Assembly (NCBI RefSeq): GCF_946480385.1 | Contig: NZ_CAMLJP010000149.1 | Coordinates: forward strand, 1-13,040 | Source of the DNA: an uncultured Azospirillum sp. | GTDB lineage: Bacteria; Pseudomonadota; Alphaproteobacteria; Azospirillales; Azospirillaceae | Direction: 5' to 3' | DNA length: 13,040 nucleotides | Shown: positions 1 to 11,459 of the stretch, one piece after another | How positions within the stretch are numbered: the first letter of the stretch is position 1 | Layout of the letters: every line of letters starts with the position of its first letter | The notes under the pieces: generated by a model | Databases searched by the model: none | Seen by the model: only the letters and a program-made list of their open reading frames with translations | What the model was told of the DNA's origin: nothing | Position numbers and translations under genes: made by a program

Positions 1-564
1 GCGGCAACATCGCCAACGGCTCCCCCATCGGCGACACGCCGCCGGCGCTGATCGCCTGCGGCGCCACCCTGCGGCTGCGGCGCGGCGACGAGACGCGCGA
101 ACTGCCGTTGGAGGAGTTCTTCATCGAATACGGCAAGCAGGACCGCCGCGAGGGCGAGTTCGTCGAGGCGGTGATCCTGCCCAAGCCGGCGGCGGGGGTG
201 CGGTTCCATGCCTACAAGATCGCCAAGCGCTTCGACCAGGACATCTCCGCCGTCTGCGGCGCCTTCCGCCTGACGCTGGACGGCGAGGGGCGGGTCGCCG
301 ACATCCGCATCGCTTTCGGCGGCATGGCCGGTACGCCCAAACGCGCCGGCGGGGCGGAAGCGGTGCTGCTGGGCCGTCATTGGACCGAGGACTGCGTTCG
401 CCAGGGCATGGAGGCGCTGGCGGACGATTACGCGCCGCTGTCGGACTGGCGGGCCAGCGCGGCCTACCGCTCCACCGTGGCCGCGAATTTGCTGATGAAG
501 CTGTATGTCGAGACCAGCGACCCGGCGGCGGAAACCCGTCTGGTCGGCGACCGGAGGCTGGCCC

Positions 565-572
<8 letters not shown>
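1..572 (+). CDS. xdhA: Xanthine dehydrogenase small (FAD-binding) subunit, C-terminal part
   Basis: This is the C-terminal ~189 residues of the XdhA subunit, which carries the 2Fe-2S clusters and FAD and passes electrons from the molybdenum centre to NAD+. The gene runs in from beyond the left edge, so its start and the iron-sulfur domain are not visible. The reading frame opens at base 3 with GNIANGSPIGDTPP, the typical FAD-contacting loop of the molybdopterin dehydrogenase FAD domain. It continues into the C-terminal domain of CO dehydrogenase flavoprotein type (about bases 180-560). The stop TGA at 570-572 lies just inside the next gene, whose ATG is at 565, so the two overlap by 8 bases and are probably translationally coupled. 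The family assignment rests on this loop and on the xdhB and xdhC genes that follow. Confidence 0.93.
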
Positions 573-2939
<2,367 letters not shown>

Positions 2940-2943
<4 letters not shown>

Positions 2944-3797
2944 CATCCCTCTCCACCACCCTCTCCGGCTGGCTGTCCCAGGGCGCTCCCGCCATCCTCG
3001 TCACCGTTGCCGAGGCGCGCGGCTCCACCCCGCGCGAGGAGGGGGCCGGCATGTTGGTCGGGCGGGAAGTCTGCGCCGGCACCGTCGGCGGCGGCCGGCT
3101 GGAATGGACCGCCATTGCCACCGCGCGCCAGATGCTGGAGGACGGCACCGCCGCTGAGATGCTGGATCTTCCGCTGGGACCGGCGACCGGACAGTGCTGC
3201 GGTGGGCATGTGGTGCTGCGGCTGGAGCGGGCCGACCCCGCCACACTCGCCGCCTTGCAGGAGCGGGAGCGCTTGGCGCTGGCGGCGCGTCCGACCCTGC
3301 TGCTGTTCGGTGCCGGCCATGTCGGCCGTGCGATGGCGGCGGCCTTCGCCCCGCTGCCGCTTCGGTTGCTGTGGATCGACGGCCGGGCGCAGGAGTTTCC
3401 CGAGACAATCCCGGCCGGGGTGGAGCGCATTCTGACCGACAGCCCGCTCGACCCGCTTGCGAACGCCCCCGCCGGGGCCGGCTATCTGGTGCTGACTCAC
3501 AGCCATGCGTTGGACTTCGAGATCGCCGAGGCGGCCTTGCGACGGGGCGACGCCGCCTATGTCGGTATGATCGGCTCGGCGACCAAGCGGGCGAAGTTCG
3601 AGCGCTGGTTTCGGGCGCGCGGGCGGGAGGTCAATGCGTTGGCGGGGCTGACCTGTCCCATCGGTGCCGCGCTGACGGGCGACAAGCGGCCGGAGGTGAT
3701 CGCGGCGCTGGCGGCGGCGGAACTGCTGACGGCGTTCGCGTGCCCTCTCACCCCATCGCCTCGGCCCCCGACACCAGCTCGATCAGTTCATTCGTAA
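2940..3797 (+). CDS. xdhC: XdhC molybdenum cofactor insertion chaperone
   Basis: A 285-residue protein of the XdhC family. In R. capsulatus XdhC binds the molybdenum cofactor, protects it during sulfuration and inserts it into XdhB. Visible marks are the N-terminal motif VTVAEARGSTPREEGAGM (residues 21-38), the cysteine motif CCGG at 86-89, a Rossmann-type loop GAGHVGRA at 124-131, and YVGMIGSATKR in the C-terminal domain. The start ATG at 2940 overlaps the xdhB stop in an ATGA junction. The last ~16 residues, proline-rich and unlike the conserved body, lie in the 50 bases that overlap the end of the opposing atpG gene. The tail may have been lengthened by loss of an earlier stop. No terminator hairpin was seen after it. 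Confidence 0.94.
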
Positions 3798-4587
3798 CCT
3801 GTTCCTGGCGGAGATGGCGCGCCGTTGCGGTCAGTTCGTCGAGCGTGGTTTCGATGTTGTGGCGGGCGGTCATCATGGTGGTGAGGCGGGCGGCATTCTC
3901 CGCGGCGAAGCTCTCCATCGCAGCGTCGGCCAGCAGGGCGAAGACATACTCGTCCACCAGCCGGGCGATCAGCTCGCGCGGCGGCATGTTGATGAGCGGC
4001 GGCACCGTCCGGGCACCGTCCCGCGGCAGGCCGAGCGGCAGCAACGGCCGGCGCACCAGCTCCGGCGGCGCACCAGCGTTGGTGCGGCCATAGAGTAGCT
4101 CCACCCGGCCCAGCCGTCCGTCTGCCGCAGCGCGATAGAGCGCGTCGGCGATGCGCCGGGCGGTGGCGGTGACGGCGTCCGTGTTGGTCGCCATCGCCGT
4201 GCACCAAGCGGGCGGGCGGCCGCGTTCGTCCAGCAATGCAGCGCCGCGCTGGCCCACCACCCACAGCGCACAGCCGGGCGGGGCGGCGACCGCCGCATCG
4301 ACCAGCCGTTCGGCGAAGGCCCCGACGAAGCCATGTTCCGGCGCGAACAGCACGAGCGCTGAACGGCCATGCCCGTTCACCGGCCACTGCGTCGGGGCGT
4401 CTTCCAGCAATGTGGCGGCCTGGGCCAGCGCCCCGGCGATCACCTCGGCGTAGGCGCGGGTGCCGGCCAGCGTGCCGAGCGCCTGCTGCAGCCGCATGGC
4501 GGCGAGCGAGCGCATCACGTCGGTCACTGCCCCCAGCTCCTGCACGCTGGCCTTCCGCGCCTCGACCTCCGTCAGTCGCTCGGTCAT
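3748..4587 (-). CDS. atpG: N-ATPase gamma subunit
   Basis: A 279-residue central stalk subunit that couples rotation of the c ring to catalysis in the alpha/beta hexamer. The two terminal helices typical of gamma are recognisable. The N-terminal one contains VTDVMRSLAAMRLQQA (about 21-36); the C-terminal one contains AAMESFAAENA, RHNIETTLDELTATARHLR and EQVTNELIELVSGAEA. The middle is the Rossmann-like gamma domain (VLFAPEHGFVGAF, LWVVGQRG). It is the last gene of the operon, as in other N-ATPase clusters. Its ATG overlaps the atpA stop by four bases (ATGA at 4584-4587), with GGAG about 7 bases upstream. Its 3' end overlaps xdhC on the other strand. The assignment to the N-type rather than the F-type rests on the operon context. 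Confidence 0.92.
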   Translation of the reverse strand: MTERLTEVEARKASVQELGAVTDVMRSLAAMRLQQALGTLAGTRAYAEVIAGALAQAATLLEDAPTQWPVNGHGRSALVLFAPEHGFVGAFAERLVDAAVAAPPGCALWVVGQRGAALLDERGRPPAWCTAMATNTDAVTATARRIADALYRAAADGRLGRVELLYGRTNAGAPPELVRRPLLPLGLPRDGARTVPPLINMPPRELIARLVDEYVFALLADAAMESFAAENAARLTTMMTARHNIETTLDELTATARHLRQEQVTNELIELVSGAEAMG

Positions 4588-6125
4588 GGCACTGCTCCGG
4601 GCGTCTCTCCGCCAAGGCCTGCTGCCGCCTGGGCGATCAGGTCGCGCAATGCCGTCTTGGTGGCGTCGTCCAGCTTGCCGCCGATCTTCGGCGGACGGGC
4701 GTCGGCCAAGGTGGCGAGTGCGGCCTGGAAGCGTGGGATCGCCTCCAGCGGCAGGCCATCCAGCGTGCCGTCAGCCAGGGCCAGCAGCTGCGCCGCCTGT
4801 ACCACCAGCGGGCGGGGCGACAGGTGGCGCTGGGCCAGCAGGGCTCGCATGCGCTGGCCATGCGCCACCGCCTTGCGCGTCCGCTCGTCCACCAGACCGC
4901 CGAAGCGGGTGAAGACCTCCAGTTCCAGGAACTGGGCGTAGTCGAGCCGCAGCGGTTCGGCCAGCGTGCGCAGCACCGGCGGCTGCGCCTTGCCGCCGAC
5001 GCGCGACACGCTGCGGCCGATGTCCACCGCCGGCTTCTGCCCCTCGTAGAACAGCTTGGCGTCGAGGCAGACCTGCCCGTCGGTGATCGAGATCAGGTTG
5101 GTCGGGATGTAGGCCGACAGGTTGCCGCTCTGGGTTTCGGCAATGGGCAAGGCGGTCAGCGAGCCGCCGCCCTTGGCGGTCGTCAGCTTGGCCGCGCGTT
5201 CCAGCAGGCGGCTGTGCAGATAGAAGACGTCGCCGGGATAGGCCTCGCGCCCCGGCGGACGGCGCAGCAGGAGCGACAGTTGGCGGTGGACTGCCGCATG
5301 CTTGGTCAGATCGTCGACGATGACCAGGGCGTGCCGGCCGCTGTCGCGGAAATATTCGGCCATGGTGAAGCCGGCATAGGGCGCCAGCCATTGCAGGCCG
5401 GGGGCGGAATCGGCGGCGGCGATGACGAACAGGGTGCGCGCCGCCGCACCGCCCTGGCGCACCGCCTCGATCGCCGCACGGACGCCCGACGCCTTCTGGC
5501 CGATGGCGACATAGACGCAATACACGTCGCCGTCCGTCTGATTGAGGATGGCGTCCACCGCGATGGCGGTCTTGCCGGTGGCGCGGTCACCGATCAACAG
5601 CTCGCGCTGGCCACGGCCGAGCGGGAACATGGCGTCGATGACCACGGTGCCGGTCAGCAGCGGTTCGGACACCGCCGCGCGCTCCGCGATGGTGGGGGCG
5701 GGGCGCTCCACCGGCTCCCACCTTTCGGCCTCCACCGGCGGGCCGTCGTCCAGCGGGTTGCCCAGCGGATCGACCACCCGCCCCATCAGCTTGTCGCCGA
5801 CCGGCACGCGCAGCACCGTCCCGGTGCCGTGGACGGTGCCGCCGGCAGTGACCTGCGTGGCATCGCCCAGCAGAACGCAGCCGATCTGCTCGTCGAGATC
5901 CATGGCGAGCCCGGCGACGCCGCCGGGGAACAGCAGAAGCTCGTCTACCCGGACGTCGGGCAGCCCGGAGACATGGGCGATGCCGTCGCCGACCGCCTCC
6001 ACCCGTCCGACCGATTCCAGCCGCGCGGCCGTATCCAGCCCGTCCAGCCGGCGCAGCGCGCCCGGCATCCAGGCGTCGAGCGCGTCCTCAAGCGAGGGCG
6101 TCGGCATCGCTTCTTGCGGAGTCAT
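4584..6125 (-). CDS. atpA: N-ATPase alpha subunit
   Basis: A 513-residue non-catalytic nucleotide-binding subunit of the N1 hexamer. It shows the alpha-subunit P-loop GDRATGKT at 179-186, a Walker B-like strand HALVIVDDLTKHA ending near Asp271-Asp272, ISITDGQ at 345-351 and the signature PAVDIGRSVSRVGG at 365-378. Arg375 there corresponds to the arginine finger. The N-terminal segment (about 11-27, SLEDALDAWMPGALRRL) could form the helix that contacts the delta domain in F-type enzymes. The start at 6125 is preceded by AAGGAGG at 6138-6144, a rather long 12-base spacing; Met7 is a possible alternative start. The 5' end lies 38 bases inside the 3' end of atpF, which implies translational coupling. 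Confidence 0.95.
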   Translation of the reverse strand: MTPQEAMPTPSLEDALDAWMPGALRRLDGLDTAARLESVGRVEAVGDGIAHVSGLPDVRVDELLLFPGGVAGLAMDLDEQIGCVLLGDATQVTAGGTVHGTGTVLRVPVGDKLMGRVVDPLGNPLDDGPPVEAERWEPVERPAPTIAERAAVSEPLLTGTVVIDAMFPLGRGQRELLIGDRATGKTAIAVDAILNQTDGDVYCVYVAIGQKASGVRAAIEAVRQGGAAARTLFVIAAADSAPGLQWLAPYAGFTMAEYFRDSGRHALVIVDDLTKHAAVHRQLSLLLRRPPGREAYPGDVFYLHSRLLERAAKLTTAKGGGSLTALPIAETQSGNLSAYIPTNLISITDGQVCLDAKLFYEGQKPAVDIGRSVSRVGGKAQPPVLRTLAEPLRLDYAQFLELEVFTRFGGLVDERTRKAVAHGQRMRALLAQRHLSPRPLVVQAAQLLALADGTLDGLPLEAIPRFQAALATLADARPPKIGGKLDDATKTALRDLIAQAAAGLGGETPGAVP

Positions 6126-6861
6126 GACGGGTCATCTCCTCCTTCGCCTCGGCCAGCGTCTGTTTCCAGCTGCGGCGGACGACGCTGTGGGCAAAATGCA
6201 GCTCGACCCCGGCGATCAGCGACGGGTCTTCGACCAACTCCAGCGCGACCGGCCGGCCGAGCGCCGCTGCCAGCCGGTCGCGCGCCAGGGCGGTGTCGTC
6301 GTCCGACAGCGGGCCTGCGGCGGCAAGGCGCACCGGCACCGGGTCGATCCCGTCGGCGAGCGAGTGGCGCTGGGGGCCGCTCAGGGCCTCCACCGCGGCA
6401 CATGCGTCCTCCAGCAGGGGACGGGTCAGGGCATTCGCCGGGGCGTCGCGCAGAAGCCGGGTCGCCAGCTGTGTGCCGAGATCGGCGGCATGGCGCTGCA
6501 GCGCGTCCAACGCCTGTGCCCGTTCGTCGGCCAGCCGGCTGCGGGCCTCCTCCAGCGCGTGGTCGGCCTCGCCCCTCGCCTTCTCCAGCAGGGCGGCGCG
6601 TTCGGCCTCCGCTTCGGCGCGGGCGGCGGCGATCAGGCGGTCGCGTTCGGCGGGCAGGGCGGTGCGCTGCGCCTCCAGGGTCTGGCGTGCCGTTTCGGCG
6701 GCCTGGCGCGCAGCCTCGGCCTCGGTGCGGACGCGCTCGGTGGCGGCCTGCCGCTCCGCGATCACCGCCAGGATCGGGCGGTAGAGGAAGCGGTGCAGCA
6801 GCCAGACCAGGATCAGGAAATTGACCGCCTGGAGCAGAAGCGTCCAACCGTCGATGTGCAT
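6088..6861 (-). CDS. atpF: N-ATPase b subunit with delta-like C-terminal domain
   Basis: A 257-residue peripheral stalk subunit, about 100 residues longer than a normal bacterial b subunit. Residues 6-26 form one membrane helix, followed by FLYRPILAVIAERQ, the typical start of the b cytoplasmic helix. Residues ~33-125 are a charged Ala/Glu/Arg-rich coiled coil. The C-terminal part (about 170-240) contains LGRPVALELVEDPSLIAGVEL and WKQTLAEA, which resemble the C-terminal domain of the F-ATPase delta subunit (pattern DPSLIGG followed by an amphipathic helix). No separate delta gene is present, so a b-delta fusion is inferred. The start ATG at 6861 (MHIDGWT) was chosen for the GAGG at 6868-6871; the frame stays open far upstream but has no membrane-subunit sequence there. 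Confidence 0.92.
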   Translation of the reverse strand: MHIDGWTLLLQAVNFLILVWLLHRFLYRPILAVIAERQAATERVRTEAEAARQAAETARQTLEAQRTALPAERDRLIAAARAEAEAERAALLEKARGEADHALEEARSRLADERAQALDALQRHAADLGTQLATRLLRDAPANALTRPLLEDACAAVEALSGPQRHSLADGIDPVPVRLAAAGPLSDDDTALARDRLAAALGRPVALELVEDPSLIAGVELHFAHSVVRRSWKQTLAEAKEEMTRHDSARSDADALA

Positions 6862-6884
6862 GTCGGACCTCGGGATTGCGGCGC

Positions 6885-7124
6885 TCAGGCGAACGGGTTG
6901 GCGAACAGCAGAAGCAGCGCCACGACGAGGCAGTAGATCGCCATGGTCTCGATCATCGCCAGACCGACGAACAGGGTGCGCGACAGGGTGTTGGCGGCCT
7001 CGGGCTGGCGGGCGATGGCCTCCATCGCGGCGGCGACGGCGCGGCCCTCCGCCAATGCCGGGCCGATGGCGCCGACCGACACCGCCAGTGCGGCGCCGAG
7101 GATGCTGATGGCATGGACGTCCAT
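6885..7124 (-). CDS. atpE: N-ATPase c subunit (rotor ring)
   Basis: A 79-residue hairpin of two membrane helices (about 5-34 and 46-76) joined by the polar loop ARQPEA at 38-43. This is the ring-forming c subunit. The ion-binding carboxylate is Glu59 in AMIETMAIY. Aligned by eye with the Na+-dependent Ilyobacter tartaricus c subunit, Glu26 sits at the Gln32 position, Thr60 at Ser66 and Tyr64 at Tyr70, while Met61 replaces Thr67. Two carboxylates per hairpin is a reported trait of N-ATPases. The coupling ion cannot be read off with certainty: Na+ was proposed for the family, whereas the Burkholderia pseudomallei ring was reported as H+-specific with 17 subunits. The start ATG at 7124 follows the atpB stop by 5 bases. 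Confidence 0.94.
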   Translation of the reverse strand: MDVHAISILGAALAVSVGAIGPALAEGRAVAAAMEAIARQPEAANTLSRTLFVGLAMIETMAIYCLVVALLLLFANPFA

Positions 7125-7129
7125 GGTTC

Positions 7130-7804
7130 TTAGCCTTTCTCGATTGTTCCGACGGCGCCGCCGATGAAGACCGCGGCAAGAATGGTGAAGATGTACGCCT
7201 GGACGAGGCCCAGCAGCAGTTCCAGCGCCATCAGCGGCACCGGCACGAACAGGCCGGCCAGCGACAGCACGATGGCAATGACGAACTCCCCGCTCATCAC
7301 GTTGCCGAACAGGCGGATCGACAGCGAGAAGGCGCGCGTCAGCTCCGACAGCAGGTTCAGCGGCAGCAGCAGCGGGGTGGGGTGGGCGAAGCCCTTCAGA
7401 TAGGCCCACAGGCCGCGTCGGCGGATGCCCAGTGCCTGCGACGCCAGCAGCACGACCAGCGCCAGCGCCACCGCCGTCTCCAGGAAAGCGGTCGGCGCCT
7501 TCATGCCCGGAACCAGCCCCGACAGGTTGGCGACCGCCAGATAGAGGAACAGCGTGCCCAGCAGCGGCAGGAAGGGGGTGGCGTCGGTCTGCATCGTCTC
7601 GGCGATCTGCCGGCGCAGAGTTTCCACCACCAGTTCCAGCACGCTCTGGACCGGGCCAGGCCGCTCAACCCGCAGCCTCCGGGTCGCCAGCGCGGAGCCG
7701 AGCGCCATGACCGCCATCAGCCCCCAGGTGACGACGACCGGCAGGGTGACCGGAACTGGACCCAGCAGGAAGACCACCGGGGTCGTCAGCGGGGATTCGG
7801 TCAT
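7130..7804 (-). CDS. atpB: N-ATPase a subunit (ion channel stator)
   Basis: A 224-residue membrane protein with five or six hydrophobic helices. It forms the half-channels facing the c ring. The key motif [15 protein letters not shown] (159-173) carries the essential arginine, Arg164, equivalent to Arg210 of E. coli subunit a. The penultimate and last helices ([20 protein letters not shown], 191-210) are typical of the family. Residues 84-100 ([17 protein letters not shown]) match the conserved 'N-L-x-G-L-x-P' element. The start at 7804 overlaps the atpR stop in an ATGA junction, with a GGAGGGG ribosome-binding site upstream. It is shorter than the ~270 residues of E. coli subunit a because the N-terminal region is reduced. 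Confidence 0.94.
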   Translation of the reverse strand: MTESPLTTPVVFLLGPVPVTLPVVVTWGLMAVMALGSALATRRLRVERPGPVQSVLELVVETLRRQIAETMQTDATPFLPLLGTLFLYLAVANLSGLVPGMKAPTAFLETAVALALVVLLASQALGIRRRGLWAYLKGFAHPTPLLLPLNLLSELTRAFSLSIRLFGNVMSGEFVIAIVLSLAGLFVPVPLMALELLLGLVQAYIFTILAAVFIGGAVGTIEKG

Positions 7805-8091
7805 GGCGTCCCCTCCTGCGCCCGCTTTTCCCGGCGGACCACGACGGTGCGGGCCAGTTGGAAGCCGGCAAGCATCGCCAGTAGCGCCTCCGCCCCGCCC
7901 CAGACGGCGGCGATGGTGAATCCGGCGGTGGCGCCGGCCAGCCGAAGCAGATAGAGCGGTACCGCGCGGCGGACCCCGCCCAGCGCATAGAGCCGTGCCG
8001 TCGCCGCCAGTCCGCGGAAGAACAGGACGCCAAGCGCCAGACCGGCCAGCGCCCCGATGATGACGGGGACAAGGAAGGGGACGGTCGTCAT
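7801..8091 (-). CDS. atpR: N-ATPase small membrane subunit AtpR
   Basis: A 96-residue hydrophobic protein with two to three predicted membrane helices (about 5-25, 44-65 and 66-82) and a basic tail (VVRREKR). It occupies the AtpR position of N-ATPase operons, between atpQ and atpB. AtpR and AtpQ are hallmarks of N-ATPases and their exact role is unknown; assembly or positioning of the c ring has been suggested. Arginines at the helix borders or within helices (Arg26, Arg41, Arg42 and Arg50 in LYLLRLAGATAG) could interact with the carboxylates of the c ring, which is inference. The start at 8091 lies one base after the atpQ stop (TGA-C-ATG) and has AGGAA upstream. It was chosen over an extended frame into atpQ. 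Confidence 0.85.
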   Translation of the reverse strand: MTTVPFLVPVIIGALAGLALGVLFFRGLAATARLYALGGVRRAVPLYLLRLAGATAGFTIAAVWGGAEALLAMLAGFQLARTVVVRREKRAQEGTP

Positions 8092-8092
8092 G

Positions 8093-8367
8093 TCAGCGTT
8101 CCTGTTCGATGCGGTTCCAGGCGAGCCATCCGCCGAGCACCACGCCCGCGAACAGCAGCGCCGCCGTCCAAAAAATGCCGCCGCCGGCCCGCTCGTCGAG
8201 CCAGCGCCCGGCAAACAGGCCAGCCAGCGTCGGTACGATCACCAGCCAGCCCAGCGCCCCGATCAGGGCGAGGTTGCGGCCCATCGGCCGTTCGCCCTCG
8301 CGCAGCCAATGCTCCCGCCGTTCGCGCTGGCGGCGGACGCTGTCGGGAAGCGGGTCCTGCTCGTCGG

Positions 8368-8371
<4 letters not shown>
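8093..8371 (-). CDS. atpQ: N-ATPase small membrane subunit AtpQ (AtpI-like)
   Basis: A 92-residue protein with a highly charged cytoplasmic N-terminus (1-31, many Arg and Glu) and two membrane helices (about 33-55 and 65-86). The layout and the sequence LAGLFAGRWLDERAGGGIFWT resemble the AtpI/ATPase gene 1 family, where a glycine-rich helix is followed by 'G.xLD' and a second helix. AtpI helps c-ring assembly in F-type enzymes, so a similar chaperone or membrane-stator role is plausible here. The ATG at 8371 overlaps the atpC stop by four bases (ATGA), with GGGGAGG upstream. The name rests on position, size and topology rather than on a strong motif. Confidence 0.85.
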
Positions 8372-10523
<2,152 letters not shown>

Positions 10524-10525
10524 TC

Positions 10526-10568
10526 AGCATAGCCCCCTTCGCCGCGTCGCTGCATTGCGTCAAATCAA
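10526..10568 (-). promoter_or_regulatory. Candidate FNR/FixK-activated promoter of the N-ATPase operon
   Basis: On the minus strand TTGATTTGACGCAA (10568-10555) fits the FNR/FixK-family half-site pattern TTG(A/C)-N6-(T/G)CAA when read on either strand. Its left arm TTGAT is the perfect canonical half; the right arm matches 3 of 5. Downstream, TATGCT (10531-10526) is a fair -10 element. A start near 10520 would put the centre of the box at about -41.5, the class II activator position. There is no good -35 hexamer at the right spacing, which fits an activator-dependent promoter. It lies just after the motB stop and about 240 bases upstream of atpD. It is a prediction only. Confidence 0.4.
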
Positions 10569-10577
10569 ACCCTGCCC

Positions 10578-11459
10578 CTATGGAATCGCTCTGACGGGGT
10601 CGTGGCCGCCGGGAATGCCGTCGGCCTGGATGGTGATGGCGACGCGGCGGTTGCGTGCCAGCGATGCCGGATCGCTGCCGGCGGACAGCGGCCGGGTGTC
10701 GGCGAAGCCCACCGCCGACAGCCGGTCCGGCGGCAGTCCCAGCTCGATCAGCCGGCGGACCACGCTGGCCGCCCGGCCGCCCGACAGTTCCCAGTTGGAG
10801 GGGAAGCGGCGGTTGCTGATCGGTGTGGAGTCGCTGTGCCCTTCCACCACCACTTCGCCGCGGGTCGCCGCCAGCGTCGGGGCGAGCCGGCGCAGCAGTC
10901 CGTCGCCGCCCGGCGTCAGGTCGGCCTGTCCGGGAGCGAAGAGAATGCCGTCGCCAATGACGATGCCGACCCGGTTCTGCCGCACATCGACCGCCACGCT
11001 GGGCGGCACGCCCAGCTTCGCCAGCGCTTCGCGCCACCGTGCCGCGACCAGATCGGGTGCGGTTACCGCCACTTCGTCGTCGTCCAGGCGCGGACGCGGG
11101 TCGGGCGGCTGGATGGGCTCTGTCGGAGCCGGCTGGGGAACCATGGTCGGTTCCGGCTCGTCGAACAGGGGCGGGAGCGTCGCGGTCGTGTGGAGCGCGA
11201 CAGCGGGCGTTTCCGGCTGCGGCGTGGTCGGCAGCTGGTCCTTCAGCGTGGTGATCGCCAGCAACATGACGAACACCGACAGCAGCAGCGTGACGAGGTC
11301 GGAGTAGCTGAGCAGCCAGATCTCCTGGTCCTCCTCCGACGCCGGGGGCAGCAGACCGCCATTCGTTCCGAAATTGGTCGCCCAGGTGGGGGTGGCGAGG
11401 TCCTGCGCATCGTCGGGCGCCAGATCCCGGTCCCGCACCCCATCGTCAGGAGGTGCCAT
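10578..11459 (-). CDS. motB: MotB-like flagellar stator protein (OmpA family)
   Basis: A 293-residue protein with the MotB layout. It has a cytoplasmic N-terminus (1-46), a single membrane helix (47-70) with the conserved ion-carrying aspartate Asp54 in SYSDL, a Pro-rich periplasmic linker (74-125) and a C-terminal OmpA-like peptidoglycan-binding domain (about 160-278). In that domain GHSDSTP (Asp210), SNWELSGGRA (221-230, Arg229) and ARNRRVAITI match MotB closely. NWELS followed by an arginine favours MotB over TolR, ExbD or plain OmpA proteins. It anchors the stator to the cell wall while ions flow through the MotA/MotB channel. The start at 11459 lies 14 bases inside the end of the motA-like gene. 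Whether it serves flagella, or another surface machine, cannot be told from this window. Confidence 0.85.
   Translation of the reverse strand: MAPPDDGVRDRDLAPDDAQDLATPTWATNFGTNGGLLPPASEEDQEIWLLSYSDLVTLLLSVFVMLLAITTLKDQLPTTPQPETPAVALHTTATLPPLFDEPEPTMVPQPAPTEPIQPPDPRPRLDDDEVAVTAPDLVAARWREALAKLGVPPSVAVDVRQNRVGIVIGDGILFAPGQADLTPGGDGLLRRLAPTLAATRGEVVVEGHSDSTPISNRRFPSNWELSGGRAASVVRRLIELGLPPDRLSAVGFADTRPLSAGSDPASLARNRRVAITIQADGIPGGHDPVRAIP

Noticed and set aside
4236..6824. An 862-codon open frame on the plus strand opposite atpG, atpA and atpF.
   Set aside because: Long open antisense frames are expected at this GC content; the translation is Arg/Gly/Gln-rich with no recognisable domain.
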